Assembly (NCBI RefSeq): GCF_003986935.1
Contig: NZ_RJZE01000015.1
Span: 62,001 to 126,000, forward strand
Reading direction: 5' to 3'
DNA length: 64,000 nucleotides
Source of the DNA: Paraburkholderia kururiensis JCM 10599 = LMG 19447
Lineage (GTDB): Bacteria > Pseudomonadota > Gammaproteobacteria > Burkholderiales > Burkholderiaceae
The notes under the pieces are model-generated. The model was not told where the DNA came from and searched no databases. It saw nothing but the letters and a program-made list of their open reading frames with translations. Both the position numbers and the translations under genes were made by a program. Each line of letters starts with the position of its first letter. Position 1 is the stretch's first letter. Shown piece after piece: positions 19,138-28,093 of the stretch.

Positions 19138-20373
19138 ATGCTCAACTGGGATGACGAGATTACTGCCGTAACTCCGTCGAGCGCTTCGCAACCGAACGTG
19201 TTGCGCAACGCGGCGGGTATGGCTGTCGGTACGCAGGCAGTAGCGCGTGCCGCCTCTCCGGTTCCTTCGGCTCAAGACGTTTTCGCGGGCGACATTGCAG
19301 TTGCTCCGTACGCGGCGCAGAACACTGCGGCCGCTGCGTCGGCGGTGTCGCCGGAAGCGCGCGTGAACGTGGCCGACAAGCGCATCATCAACGGCAAGAC
19401 TGACGTCAATCAGCTCGTGCCGTTCAAGTACAAGTGGGCGTGGGAGAAGTACCTCTCGGGTTGCGCGAACCACTGGATGCCGCAGGAAATCAACATGTCC
19501 CGCGACATCGCGCTGTGGAAAGACCCGAACGGCCTTTCCGACGACGAGCGCCGCATCATCAAGCGCAACCTCGGCTTCTTCACCACGGCCGACTCGCTCG
19601 CGGCGAACAATATCGTGCTCGGCACGTACCGCCACATCACGGCGCCCGAATGCCGCCAGTTCCTGCTGCGCCAGGCGTTCGAGGAGGCGATCCACACGCA
19701 CGCCTACCAGTACATCGTCGAATCGCTGGGTCTCGACGAAGGCGAGATCTTCAACGCGTATCACGAGGTTTCGTCGATCCGCGCGAAAGACGAATTCCTG
19801 ATTCCGTTCATCCACACGCTGACCGATCCGTCTTTCAAGACCGGCACGCTCGAAGCGGACCAGGCTCTGCTCAAGTCGCTGATCGTGTTCGCCTGCGTGA
19901 TGGAAGGCCTGTTCTTCTACGTCGGGTTTACGCAAATTCTGGCGCTCGGCCGCCAGAACAAGATGACCGGCGCGGCGGAGCAGTACCAGTACATCCTGCG
20001 TGACGAGTCGATGCACTGCAACTTCGGCATCGACCTCATCAACCAGATCAAGCTCGAAAATCCGCACCTGTGGACTGCTGAGTTCCGTGCGGAGATCCGC
20101 GAAATCTTCAAGCAGGCCGTCGACCTCGAATACCGGTATGCGGAGGACACGATGCCGCGCGGCGTGCTCGGCCTCAATGCGTCGATGTTCAAGAGCTACC
20201 TGCGCTTCATCTGCAACCGCCGTTGCCAGCAGATCGGTCTCGATGCGCTGTACCCGAACGAGGAGAACCCGTTCCCGTGGATGAGCGAGATGATCGACCT
20301 GAAGAAGGAGCGCAACTTCTTCGAGACGCGTGTCATTGAATATCAGACTGGCGGGGCGCTTTCCTGGGAATGA
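19138..20373 (+). CDS. nrdB: Ribonucleoside-diphosphate reductase class Ia, beta subunit
   Basis: NrdB carries the di-iron centre and tyrosyl radical. The 411-residue protein has an unconserved Ala/Val-rich N-terminal extension of about 80 residues, then the ferritin-like core: DIALWKDPNGLSDDERRIIK, EEAIHTHAYQYIVESL (iron ligand Glu and His), CVMEGLFFYVGF, and RDESMHCNFGIDLI. It ends in NFFETRVIEYQTGGALSWE, the tail that docks on NrdA. ATG 19138 is chosen because GGTGA lies at the right distance; an in-frame GTG at 19072 falls inside the hairpin. Length is slightly above E. coli NrdB (376). Confidence 0.95.
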   Translation: MLNWDDEITAVTPSSASQPNVLRNAAGMAVGTQAVARAASPVPSAQDVFAGDIAVAPYAAQNTAAAASAVSPEARVNVADKRIINGKTDVNQLVPFKYKWAWEKYLSGCANHWMPQEINMSRDIALWKDPNGLSDDERRIIKRNLGFFTTADSLAANNIVLGTYRHITAPECRQFLLRQAFEEAIHTHAYQYIVESLGLDEGEIFNAYHEVSSIRAKDEFLIPFIHTLTDPSFKTGTLEADQALLKSLIVFACVMEGLFFYVGFTQILALGRQNKMTGAAEQYQYILRDESMHCNFGIDLINQIKLENPHLWTAEFRAEIREIFKQAVDLEYRYAEDTMPRGVLGLNASMFKSYLRFICNRRCQQIGLDALYPNEENPFPWMSEMIDLKKERNFFETRVIEYQTGGALSWE

Positions 20374-20811
20374 CCCTGAGCGCATCGCAGAGAAGATCGA
20401 TGGGGAGCGCCGGCAGCGTGAAAACGCGGTTGCCGGCCATAGTGATTAGGAGCAGGAACGCCTGATGCAAAGCGTGCCCGGTGCCTTAGCGGCCCAAAAA
20501 CATGACAGGCACTTTGCGAACCCTTCAGTGGGATGGGCAAACTTCCCCCCGGAAAAAGCCGCTGGCCAGAATGCTGGCGGCTTCATCAAACGCTGGCCGG
20601 CGTCGGTATCCGATGCCGGATGGACTTGGCGCGCGGTGCCCGCTGGCACGGCGCGCCTTACCGTATTCATTAGCGTAAGCGCGCAGAACCTGCGTACGCC
20701 GATGAATAGCCCGCTTCGTAGCGATCGCCGTGAGACGCGTCCGCGGGAAGCGGGTTTTGACGAAGGGTGTAGTTTGAACTGACCTCTCATCTGAACCTGA
20801 AGGAGAAAAAA
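20374..20811 (+). other. Spacer between nrdB and the histone H1-like gene
   Basis: This stretch of 438 bases has no convincing gene. Within it 20628-20657 forms a strong GC-rich hairpin: arms GGCGCGC/GCGCGCC and GTGCC/GGCAC around a CGCT loop with one mismatch. It is followed by TTACCG, so it is a possible but imperfect nrdB terminator. The last 15 bases hold a good ribosome site (GAAGGAG) for the next gene, so its promoter must lie here, but I could not pick a clear one. Confidence 0.5.
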
Positions 20812-21417
20812 ATGGCAACTGCCAAGAAGAAGCCCGCTGCCAAGAAAGCAGCAGTGAAGAAGGTTGCAGCGAAGAAGGCCGCTCCGGCCAAGAAGGCAGC
20901 CGCGAAGAAAGTCGCGGTGAAGAAGGTCGCTGCCAAGAAGGTCGCCGTGAAGAAGGTTGCAGCGAAGAAGGCTGCACCGGCCAAGAAGGCAGCCGCGAAG
21001 AAGGTTGCGGCCAAGAAGGCGCCGGCGAAGAAGGCCGCCGTGAAGAAGGTTGCAGCGAAGAAGGCTGCACCGGCGAAGAAGGCAGCAGCCAAGAAGGTCG
21101 CGGTGAAGAAGGTTGCAGCGAAGAAGGCCGCACCGGCGAAGAAGGCAGCAGCCAAGAAAGTAGCGACGAAGAAGGTCGCTGCGAAGAAGGCTGCCAAGAA
21201 GGCGCCTGCGAAGAAGGCTGCGGCCAAGAAGGCTGCGCCTGCGAAGAAGGCTGCCCCTGCCAAGAAGGCTGCCCCTGCCAAGAAGGCCGCGCCTGCGAAG
21301 AAGGCTGCCCCTGCCGCTCCCGCTGCGCCTGCGCAATCGACCGCCCCTGCGGCCACGGTGAAGACGGCGCTGAACCCGGCAGCAGCATGGCCGTTCCCGA
21401 CGGGCAGCCGTCCGTAA
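20812..21417 (+). CDS. Histone H1-like Lys/Ala/Pro-rich nucleoid protein
   Basis: The 201-residue protein is built almost entirely of AKKA, VKKVAAKKA and PAKKAA units, then a Pro/Ala tail ending AAAWPFPTGSRP. This composition resembles the C-terminal tail of eukaryotic histone H1 and the bacterial H1-like proteins of Burkholderia, Bordetella (BpH1) and Pseudomonas (AlgP), which bind DNA without sequence specificity. There is no folded domain in sight. The DNA consists of near-identical 12-30 bp units, so length may vary between strains by slippage. A strong ribosome site precedes it and a strong terminator follows. Confidence 0.85.
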   Translation: MATAKKKPAAKKAAVKKVAAKKAAPAKKAAAKKVAVKKVAAKKVAVKKVAAKKAAPAKKAAAKKVAAKKAPAKKAAVKKVAAKKAAPAKKAAAKKVAVKKVAAKKAAPAKKAAAKKVATKKVAAKKAAKKAPAKKAAAKKAAPAKKAAPAKKAAPAKKAAPAKKAAPAAPAAPAQSTAPAATVKTALNPAAAWPFPTGSRP

Positions 21418-21459
21418 GCAGTCGATGCAGTGACTCGACACACCGCGTGTGTGTCTCAC

Positions 21460-21481
21460 GATTGAGTAAGGCTACTCAATC
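21460..21481. other. Perfect 9-bp hairpin after the H1-like gene
   Basis: GATTGAGTA (21460-21468) pairs with TACTCAATC (21473-21481) around AGGC. It lies just before the main terminator and may protect the mRNA 3' end or be part of a two-stem terminator. Confidence 0.45.
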
Positions 21482-21484
21482 GCA

Positions 21485-21520
21485 TCCCGCCACCGGCAAC
21501 CCGGCGGCGGGATTTTTTTT
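21485..21520 (+). terminator. Rho-independent terminator of the H1-like gene
   Basis: CCCGCC-A-CCGG pairs with CCGG-C-GGCGGG around a CAAC loop (21486-21511), then ATTTTTTTT. It has a strong stem and an eight-T tail. Confidence 0.92.
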
Positions 21521-21544
21521 CCTCGCGTCGGGATCTTCCGGCGC

Positions 21545-21577
21545 ACAAAAAAACGCATGCACCGAGGTGCATGCGTT
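21545..21577 (-). terminator. Rho-independent terminator of the glycine-zipper lipoprotein gene
   Basis: AACGCATGCACC/GGTGCATGCGTT (21552-21563 with 21566-21577) forms a 12-bp stem; on the minus strand it is followed by a T run. It serves the leftward gene ending at 21659. Confidence 0.85.
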
Positions 21578-21658
21578 CAAGAATCAGCCAAAAGGATCAG
21601 TCAGCGGCGGCGCGCCGACGCAGTACAGGGGAATGAACCCTTGCCGCGACGGGCGCTC

Positions 21659-22135
21659 CTAGTGCGTCACGCGGGTGACGCCGCCGCTCGACAGCAGCCT
21701 GACGCGCTCGCCAGCACGGAATATCTCGCCGGTGGCCGACTGCGTGATGGCACGCAGGTCGCCATTGTCGAGCCGCACGGTGATTTCAACACCATCGCGC
21801 ATTGCCACACCGTTTTCGACGGCGTTGCCAGCTACGGCACCTGCGATGCCACCCACGATACCCGTGAGGATCGAGCCGCGTCCGCCGCCGATTGCGCTGC
21901 CGGCCACGGCGCCGAGTGCACCGCCGCCCACCGCACCGAGGCCACTGGGTTGCCCGTTGTTCGAGCTGATCTTCACCGCCCGTACGCTTTCCACGGTCCC
22001 CATGCGGACCGTTTCTTCGCGCTGCGCCTGCGACGCCGTGTAGACGTCGGCGGAGCTGCTGTTGTACGCGCACCCCGTCATGGCGAGCGATCCGGCGATC
22101 AGGACTGCTGCAATGACGCGACTCGTTGTTTTCAT
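21659..22135 (-). CDS. Glycine-zipper outer membrane lipoprotein (SlyB/Pcp-like)
   Basis: The 158-residue protein has a lipoprotein signal with lipobox MTGC (Cys22), then a soluble stretch and a glycine-zipper 2TM region (about 65-108; GGGALGAVAGSAIGGGRG, IVGGIAGAVAGNAVENG), then a small beta-like tail. This architecture is that of SlyB/Pcp lipoproteins, which sit in the outer membrane and help keep it intact under stress. Family assignment is by architecture; no specific function can be read. It is transcribed alone, with a strong terminator after it. Confidence 0.85.
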   Translation of the reverse strand: MKTTSRVIAAVLIAGSLAMTGCAYNSSSADVYTASQAQREETVRMGTVESVRAVKISSNNGQPSGLGAVGGGALGAVAGSAIGGGRGSILTGIVGGIAGAVAGNAVENGVAMRDGVEITVRLDNGDLRAITQSATGEIFRAGERVRLLSSGGVTRVTH

Positions 22136-22180
22136 TTTCTCTACTCCAGATACTGAGCTCCACGCGGAGCCCTCATTCGT

Positions 22181-23119
22181 TCACAGCAGGTCGTAACCGA
22201 ACGCCTGCTTGAACCGTTCGCCAATCTGCGCGCGAGTGGGCGCGTAGTTTTGCGGGCCCTGGTGCTCGATCTTGAGTGCACCCATGAGGCTCGCGAGGCG
22301 CCCGGTGGTTGCCCAGCCGAGCCGGTTCTCGATACCGTAGAGGAGGCCGCCTCGAAACGCGTCGCCGCAACCCGTGGGGTCGAGCACGCGCTGTGCCGTG
22401 ACGGCGGGAATCTCTTCTACGCCTTCCTTATGATAGATCCGCGAACCCTGTTCGCCGCGCGTCACGATGAGCGCTTCGACGCGGCTGGCAATGTCTTCGA
22501 TCGACCAGCCGGTGCGATGGCTTACAAGGCTTGCTTCGTAGTCGTTGACAGCAACGTAAGTGGCAAGTTCAATGGCGTGCCGCAGCGACTCGCCATCGAA
22601 GAGCGGCAAGCCCTGACCCGGATCGAAGATGAACGGCACGCCGGCCGCGGCGAACTGTTCGGCATGCTGCACCATGCCGTCGAAGCCATCGGGCGCGACG
22701 ATGCCGAGCGTGATGCCGTCCGCATGATCGGCGCGGTTGAGATGCGACTGCATCATCGCGCCCGGATGGAATGCCGTGATCTGGTTGTTCTCGAGGTCGG
22801 TGGTGATCATCGCCTGCGCGGACCACGTGTCGGGCAGCACCTTCACGTGGGCCTTCGAGAGACCTAGCTGGTCGAGCCGGTCGATGTAAGGTTGCGCGTC
22901 CACGCCGCCAAGCGTCGCCATGATGCGCGCGTCGCCGCCAAGAAGATGAAGCGAGTAGGCGATGTTGCCCGCGCAGCCGCCGAACTCGCGACGCATGGTG
23001 GGCACGAGGAAGCTCACATTCAGGATGTGCACCTGCTCCGGCAGGATGTGCTCCCTGAACCGGCCCTCGAAAGTCATGATGTTGTCGTAGGCGAGCGAGC
23101 CGCAGATCAGCGTAGCCAA
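22181..23119 (-). CDS. PfkB family carbohydrate/nucleoside kinase
   Basis: The 312-residue kinase has the ribokinase fold: GGCAGNIAYSLHLLGG (substrate and glycine-rich motif near 40-55) and the anion hole with catalytic base, DPTGCGDAFRGGLLYG near 250. Substrate is not visible; related genes are annotated as adenosine kinase or ribokinase-like. The best start is TTG at 23117-23119, which gives the expected ATLICGSLAYDNIM opening and has GGGGGA upstream. The longer frame adds a non-conserved leader. It is downstream of tpx on the same strand. Confidence 0.82.
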   Translation of the reverse strand: MATLICGSLAYDNIMTFEGRFREHILPEQVHILNVSFLVPTMRREFGGCAGNIAYSLHLLGGDARIMATLGGVDAQPYIDRLDQLGLSKAHVKVLPDTWSAQAMITTDLENNQITAFHPGAMMQSHLNRADHADGITLGIVAPDGFDGMVQHAEQFAAAGVPFIFDPGQGLPLFDGESLRHAIELATYVAVNDYEASLVSHRTGWSIEDIASRVEALIVTRGEQGSRIYHKEGVEEIPAVTAQRVLDPTGCGDAFRGGLLYGIENRLGWATTGRLASLMGALKIEHQGPQNYAPTRAQIGERFKQAFGYDLL

Positions 23120-23243
23120 GGCGTGAATTCCCCCAATTGAGCGTGCGAGTGCCTGAGAGTGGCGTGAATGGCATGAGCGCCGACCACCGGCGTTGCTGCG
23201 CGTCGCATCGAAGCGCGGCAACGTCGGGCGGTGGCGCCTGTTT

Positions 23244-23744
23244 TTACTTGAGCGCAGCGAGTGCCGAGTCGTAGTTCGGCTCGTTCTTGATCTCGCTCAC
23301 GAGCTCGGCGTGGACCACCTTGTCGTTCTCGTCGACCACTACCACGGCGCGCGCCGTCAGGCCGGCGAGCGGGCCGCTCGTCACGTCAACGCCGTAGGCT
23401 TGCGCGAAGTCATGACCGCGGAACGTGGATGCGGTGACCACGTTGTCGATCCCTTCAGTCGTGCAGAAGCGCGAGGCGGCAAACGGCAGGTCGCCCGACA
23501 CGACCACCACCACCGTGTTGGGGAGCTTGCCTGCAGCCTCGTTGAACTTGCGCGTGGACGTTGCGCACACCGGCGTGTCGAGGCTCGGCACGATGTTCAG
23601 CACTTTGCGCTTGCCGGCGAAATCGGCGAGCGAGACCGGCTTGAGGTCCTTGCCGACGAGCGAGAACGCGGGTGCCGGCTGGCCCACGGAGGGGAATTTT
23701 CCGGCGACTTCGATCGGGTTGCCGCCCAGCGTGACTTGACTCAT
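23244..23744 (-). CDS. tpx: Thiol peroxidase
   Basis: Tpx is an atypical 2-Cys peroxiredoxin that reduces lipid hydroperoxides and H2O2 using thioredoxin. The 166-residue protein starts MSQVTLGGNPIEVAGKFP and has the peroxidatic Cys in PSLDTPVCATSTRKF (about 61) and the resolving Cys in SRFCTTEGI (about 95), as in E. coli Tpx (168 residues). ATG 23744 is chosen for the family start and lies in a position with no conserved upstream sequence. It lies between the PfkB kinase and the DUF3426 gene, all leftward. Confidence 0.96.
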   Translation of the reverse strand: MSQVTLGGNPIEVAGKFPSVGQPAPAFSLVGKDLKPVSLADFAGKRKVLNIVPSLDTPVCATSTRKFNEAAGKLPNTVVVVVSGDLPFAASRFCTTEGIDNVVTASTFRGHDFAQAYGVDVTSGPLAGLTARAVVVVDENDKVVHAELVSEIKNEPNYDSALAALK

Positions 23745-23821
23745 GTTGTGCTCCGAAGGATCAGTAGTGGTGTGTGAATGCGCCGGATCACGCCGACGCT
23801 TGAGACGCAACGGTCATGCCG

Positions 23822-25591
23822 TTACGGATAAAAAATCTGGATGCGGAAGTTCGACGCGACCGCGTTGCCGATGTCGAGCCGCACGATCATCATCTGCGTC
23901 GTGTGGGCGGGCAGGCCGGCGCCGATCGGCGTGCCGGGCCGCACGTAGTCTTGCGGCCAGAGGACGCGCCGGATCGCGACGTTGTTCTGGCTGTCGAGCA
24001 GCGTGAGTTCGATGGCGGGATAGGCGAGCGCCACGTTGAAGCGGTTGCGCAGCGGCATCTTCAGTTCGAGGCGATGCGGGCCGTCCACCTGGCGCAGATC
24101 GGGCGGCTCGACCTGCAGCCCGTCGATGTCGCGCGGCGGCGCCACGGTGCAGCCGAGCTGCGCGCAGGCCTGTGCAAAGAGCGGCTGCGACGCAGGCCAG
24201 TACACCATCACCGTTTCGCGCTGCCACCACGCGAGCTGGGCGAGCAGCAATACGAAGAGCACGACTGCGAGCAGGCCGCCGGCAATCCGCAGGCCAACGC
24301 GGCCCGGTTGCGCCGCCCGTTTTTCTCGCGTGACCGCGAAGTGGCGCTCGCCGTCGTCGGGCGGCACGGCGACGAAGGGTTCGGGCGACAGCGTGCGCGT
24401 GTCTGCGGCCATCGCGGCGGCTGCGCCTGCTGCGGCGCCTACGGTGGCGGCGGGGGTGGCAGCAGTGGTATCGGTGTCGGCATTCCAGGCATCGCGCGTC
24501 GTCGTACCCTCAGCCGCGTGTGCTGCTTCGCCGAGATGCGGCTCGCGCGGTTCGTCCGGTTCATGTGCCCAGCCTGATGCGGTCGGGCTTGCCGCAGCAA
24601 AGACCGGCTCATGGTGCGAGGGCTCTTCGGGTTCGGGCGCGAGTGTCGGCTCCGTCGCGTCGCGCGGCCTCTCGTCGGGTGGCGGTTGCCAGGCAGGCTC
24701 GGGCTCCGGCGACTCTGGCGTGTGAGCGGCGTGGATGACTGCGTCGGCGTTTTCTTCCGCGGGCGTTTCAGGCGGCTCAACGTCGGTGGGTGGAACGTCA
24801 ACGAGCGTGGCCGGCGGAGCCGCAGCGGCTGCCGGATGGCTCAGCGGCAGATTGCCGGCATGAAAGCGCGGTCCGATGTTTTCGTTCGCGTCGTGCGGCG
24901 GCGACCAAGGATCCCATGCGCGCGAGCGGAAATTCGGCGGACTGGCGAATGGCGGAGCGTGCGGGTCGTGCACCGGGGAAGCCGCGGCCGCTTCTTCGGT
25001 TGAAACGTCGGACGGAGGTTCGGTAGACGTGGTTTCAGCAGAGGGCGGTTCAGCGGATGGCGGCTCAGCGGATGGCGGCTCAGCGGATGGCGGCTCAGCG
25101 GATGGCGGCTCAGCGGATGGCGGCTCAGCGGAAGGCAGTTCAGCGGAAGTCGGTTCAACAGAAGACGCTTCAGAAGGCTCCGTTCCGCCCAGCGCCCTTT
25201 CAGCCGTGCCTTCTTCGTCACGAAGCACTTCTTCAGACGCCTGCACTTCGGCAGAAGGCGCCTCCGCAGCCGGCTCTTCTGCCGAGCGCGCCTCCGCAGG
25301 CGCTTCCTCGGCCGCTGGCGGTTTCGACTGTTCTTCCGCCGTTACCGCGTGCTCTTGAACCTGCCCTGTTTGTCCAGCGCCGCCATGCGCCGCCAGCGCC
25401 GACGCCACATCTGCAGGCACCGGCACGGCCGCCGAGAAGTCGCTGCCCGCCGGCAGTTCGAAAAGACTGCTCGACGCGTCGAACACTTCCTGGCAATGCC
25501 CGCATCGCACGAGGCCGCGACGCGGCGCGAGTTGCGCGGGCTGGATACGGAAGACGGCTTCACAGAAGGGGCAGCGCGTTACGAGGAACAT
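23822..25591 (-). CDS. DUF3426 zinc-ribbon membrane protein with variable repeat region
   Basis: The 589-residue protein has an N-terminal zinc ribbon (CPFCEAVF then VRCGHCQEVF, four cysteines in residues 8-33), a very long acidic Pro/Ala/Glu/Ser-rich linker of about 370 residues, one membrane helix (GLRIAGGLLAVVLFVLLLAQ, about 430-450) and a C-terminal DUF3426 domain of about 140 residues, probably periplasmic. The linker holds a run of PSAEP units coded by identical 15-bp DNA repeats (25036-25155). The family is conserved next to prmA in Betaproteobacteria with no known function; a sensor or envelope-linked role is speculative. Confidence 0.85.
   Translation of the reverse strand: MFLVTRCPFCEAVFRIQPAQLAPRRGLVRCGHCQEVFDASSSLFELPAGSDFSAAVPVPADVASALAAHGGAGQTGQVQEHAVTAEEQSKPPAAEEAPAEARSAEEPAAEAPSAEVQASEEVLRDEEGTAERALGGTEPSEASSVEPTSAELPSAEPPSAEPPSAEPPSAEPPSAEPPSAEPPSAETTSTEPPSDVSTEEAAAASPVHDPHAPPFASPPNFRSRAWDPWSPPHDANENIGPRFHAGNLPLSHPAAAAAPPATLVDVPPTDVEPPETPAEENADAVIHAAHTPESPEPEPAWQPPPDERPRDATEPTLAPEPEEPSHHEPVFAAASPTASGWAHEPDEPREPHLGEAAHAAEGTTTRDAWNADTDTTAATPAATVGAAAGAAAAMAADTRTLSPEPFVAVPPDDGERHFAVTREKRAAQPGRVGLRIAGGLLAVVLFVLLLAQLAWWQRETVMVYWPASQPLFAQACAQLGCTVAPPRDIDGLQVEPPDLRQVDGPHRLELKMPLRNRFNVALAYPAIELTLLDSQNNVAIRRVLWPQDYVRPGTPIGAGLPAHTTQMMIVRLDIGNAVASNFRIQIFYP
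25036..25155. repeat. 15-bp tandem repeat inside the DUF3426 gene
   Basis: Five exact copies of CAGCGGATGGCGGCT lie at 25051-25125, flanked by degenerate copies at 25036-25050, 25126-25140 and 25141-25155. The period is a multiple of three, so copy changes keep the frame and change only the number of PSAEP units. Confidence 0.95.
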
Positions 25592-25638
25592 GGTGGCCGC
25601 TGACCGGCTAGGCGGTGAAGTGGGAAATACGGCCTATT

Positions 25639-26541
25639 CTAATGGCTTTCGCGTCGCGTTCCGGCAAGGCACACCCAGCCCTCGTGCTCGCGCCACACCG
25701 CGATGTCGATCCAGCGCTCGTAGACGCGCGCTACTTCCTCGGCCTGGCGCGCGAGTATGCCGGAAAGCGCGATACGTCCACCCGGCTTCACTTTCGACGA
25801 CAGCATCGACGCCATCAGCTTGAGCGGATTCGAAAGAATGTTCGCCACGACGACGTCGAACGTGCCCGACGGGCACGCATCGGGCAGCCCGTATGTGACT
25901 TCCGCGCGGTTGCGTTCGCTGTTGTGCCGCGCCGACTCGACGGCCTGCGGATCGATGTCGATGCCCACCACCGGGTTCGCACCGCACTTCTTCGCGAGGA
26001 TCGCGAGAATGCCCGAGCCGCAACCGTAGTCGAGCAGCGACTGCCCGGGCTGCACCGTCTCTTCGATCCATTCCATGCACAGCCGCGTGGTCGGGTGGCT
26101 GCCCGTGCCGAACGCGAGACCCGGGTCCAGTTCGAGCACGAGCGCGTCGGGGTCCGGGGCGTCGTGCCACGACGGCACCACCCAGATGCGCTTGCCGATA
26201 TGGATGGGGTCGAACTGCGACTGGGTGAGCCGTACCCAGTCCTGCTCTTCGACCTCGCGCAGCGAAAAGGGCGGAGTGGCCTCCAGCCCCAGTTCGTTGG
26301 CCGCCGCCGCAAGCAGCAGGGCGGGGTCGTGTTCCGGCGCGATCAGCGCGATCACGCGCGAGTGTTGCCACGCCGTGCGCTCGGGCGTGAGGCCCGGCTC
26401 GCCGAAGAGCGGCTGCTCGTCGGGCGTGTCGGCATCGGCGTCTTCCACCGACACCGAGAGCGCGCCAAGCTCGATCAGCGCGTCCGAAAGGGCTTCGGCA
26501 CGCTGCCGGTCCAGCTCGACGATCAGTTCCCGGTAGCTCAT
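25639..26541 (-). CDS. prmA: Ribosomal protein L11 methyltransferase
   Basis: PrmA trimethylates lysines and the N-terminus of uL11. The 300-residue protein has the N-terminal L11-binding domain (MSYRELIVELDRQRAEALSD) and a class I SAM methyltransferase domain with motif I LLDYGCGSGILAILA (about 173-187), VGIDIDPQAVESAR, and post-I region VVANILSNPLK (NxL-type catalytic region). It lies directly after accC (4-base gap) in the leftward accB-accC-prmA-DUF3426 group typical of this order. Confidence 0.95.
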   Translation of the reverse strand: MSYRELIVELDRQRAEALSDALIELGALSVSVEDADADTPDEQPLFGEPGLTPERTAWQHSRVIALIAPEHDPALLLAAAANELGLEATPPFSLREVEEQDWVRLTQSQFDPIHIGKRIWVVPSWHDAPDPDALVLELDPGLAFGTGSHPTTRLCMEWIEETVQPGQSLLDYGCGSGILAILAKKCGANPVVGIDIDPQAVESARHNSERNRAEVTYGLPDACPSGTFDVVVANILSNPLKLMASMLSSKVKPGGRIALSGILARQAEEVARVYERWIDIAVWREHEGWVCLAGTRRESH

Positions 26542-26545
26542 GGAA

Positions 26546-27913
26546 TTACGCTTCTTCCGGTGCGGCCTGCTGCCTCGCGGCGAGGCGGTTTTCCAGGTAA
26601 TGGATGCTCGTGCCGCCTTCGACGAACTTCGCGTCGAGCATCAACTCGCGGTGCAGCGGGATGTTGGTCTGGATGCCTTCCACCACCATTTCCGAGAGCG
26701 CGATGCGCATGCGGCGAATGGCCTGCTCGCGCGTGCTGCCGTAGGCGATCAGCTTGCCGATCATCGAATCGTAGTTGGGCGGCACGAAGTAGCCGTTGTA
26801 GGCGTGCGAGTCGACGCGGATGCCGGGGCCGCCCGGCATGTGCCACGACGTGAGCCGGCCCGGCGACGGCGTGAACTTGAACGGGTCTTCGGCGTTGATC
26901 CGGCATTCGATCGCATGGCCGCGGAACTGCACGTCGCGCTGGCGCAGCACGAGCTTTTCGCCTGCGGCAATGCGGATCTGTTCCTGCACGATATCCACGC
27001 CCGTAATGAGTTCGGTGACCGGGTGCTCCACCTGCACGCGCGTGTTCATCTCGATGAAGTAGAACTCGCCGTTTTCATACAGGAACTCGAACGTGCCCGC
27101 GCCCAGGTAGCCCATCTTCTTGCAGGCGTCGGCGCAACGGTCGCCGATGCGGTCGATGAGGCGTCGCGCGATACCCGGCGCCGGCGCTTCCTCGATCACC
27201 TTTTGGTGGCGGCGCTGCATCGAGCAGTCGCGCTCGCCCAGCCAGATCGCGTTCTTGAACGAGTCCGCGAGCACCTGAATTTCGATGTGGCGCGGATTCT
27301 CGAGGTACTTCTCCATATAGACCTGCGGGTTGCCGAAGGCACGGCCCGCTTCTTCGCGCGTCATGTTCACCGCGTTGACGAGCGCCGCCTCGGTGTGAAC
27401 CACGCGCATGCCGCGTCCGCCGCCGCCGCCCGCCGCCTTGATGATGACGGGATAGCCCACCGCGCGGGCAATCTTCACGATCTCCTTCGGATCGTCGGGC
27501 AACGCGCCTTCCGAGCCCGGCACGCACGGCACGCCGGTCTTGAGCATGGTCTGCTTGGCGGTGACCTTGTCGCCCATCATGCGGATGGTTTCCGGACGCG
27601 GGCCGATGAACACGAAGCCGGACTGCTCCACGCGCTCGGCGAAGTCGGCGTTCTCGGAGAGAAAGCCGTAGCCGGGGTGGATCGCTTCGGCGTCGGTGAC
27701 TTCGGCCGCGCTGATCAGCGCCGGCATATTCAGATAGCTCAGATTCGACGGCGCCGGTCCGATGCAGACCGCCTCGTCGGCGAGCTTCACGTACTTGGCT
27801 TCCTTGTCGGCTTCCGAATAGACGACGACCGTCTTGACGCCCAGCTCGCGGCACGCGCGCTGGATGCGAAGCGCGATTTCGCCGCGATTGGCAATGAGGA
27901 TTTTTTCAAACAT
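26546..27913 (-). CDS. accC: Acetyl-CoA carboxylase, biotin carboxylase subunit
   Basis: AccC carboxylates the biotin of AccB with ATP and bicarbonate in fatty acid synthesis. The 455-residue protein begins MFEKILIANRGEIALRIQRA, has the ATP-grasp glycine-rich loop GGGGRGMRVV (about 165), and EMNTRVQVEHPVTE (metal and bicarbonate site, about 290). Length matches E. coli AccC (449). ATG 27911-27913 gives the family start; the longer frame adds a non-conserved leader. It follows accB with a 180-base gap that shows no gene. Confidence 0.97.
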   Translation of the reverse strand: MFEKILIANRGEIALRIQRACRELGVKTVVVYSEADKEAKYVKLADEAVCIGPAPSNLSYLNMPALISAAEVTDAEAIHPGYGFLSENADFAERVEQSGFVFIGPRPETIRMMGDKVTAKQTMLKTGVPCVPGSEGALPDDPKEIVKIARAVGYPVIIKAAGGGGGRGMRVVHTEAALVNAVNMTREEAGRAFGNPQVYMEKYLENPRHIEIQVLADSFKNAIWLGERDCSMQRRHQKVIEEAPAPGIARRLIDRIGDRCADACKKMGYLGAGTFEFLYENGEFYFIEMNTRVQVEHPVTELITGVDIVQEQIRIAAGEKLVLRQRDVQFRGHAIECRINAEDPFKFTPSPGRLTSWHMPGGPGIRVDSHAYNGYFVPPNYDSMIGKLIAYGSTREQAIRRMRIALSEMVVEGIQTNIPLHRELMLDAKFVEGGTSIHYLENRLAARQQAAPEEA

Positions 27914-28093
27914 GGCGGGTATTCGGCTCATCAGTGGGCGCCGCCGCGGCATCGCGCAACACGCACAAGACGTACGGAATGCGCGGGAGGCACGAAATAG
28001 CGAAGGGCGGCTGCCTCGGAGTACTGGGCGCGCGCAACAAGGGCAGGCGCGCTGCGCAAAGCGGTGCGCAGCGCCGGCGCGCGGCTTGCTCGC

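Noticed and set aside
20465..20782. Rightward 105-codon frame between nrdB and the H1-like gene
   Set aside because: No ribosome site, no motif, and it covers a strong GC hairpin; treated as spacer.
25036..25155. Tandem repeats considered as a CRISPR array
   Set aside because: The 15-bp units are contiguous without spacers and lie inside a reading frame, so this is a coding repeat.
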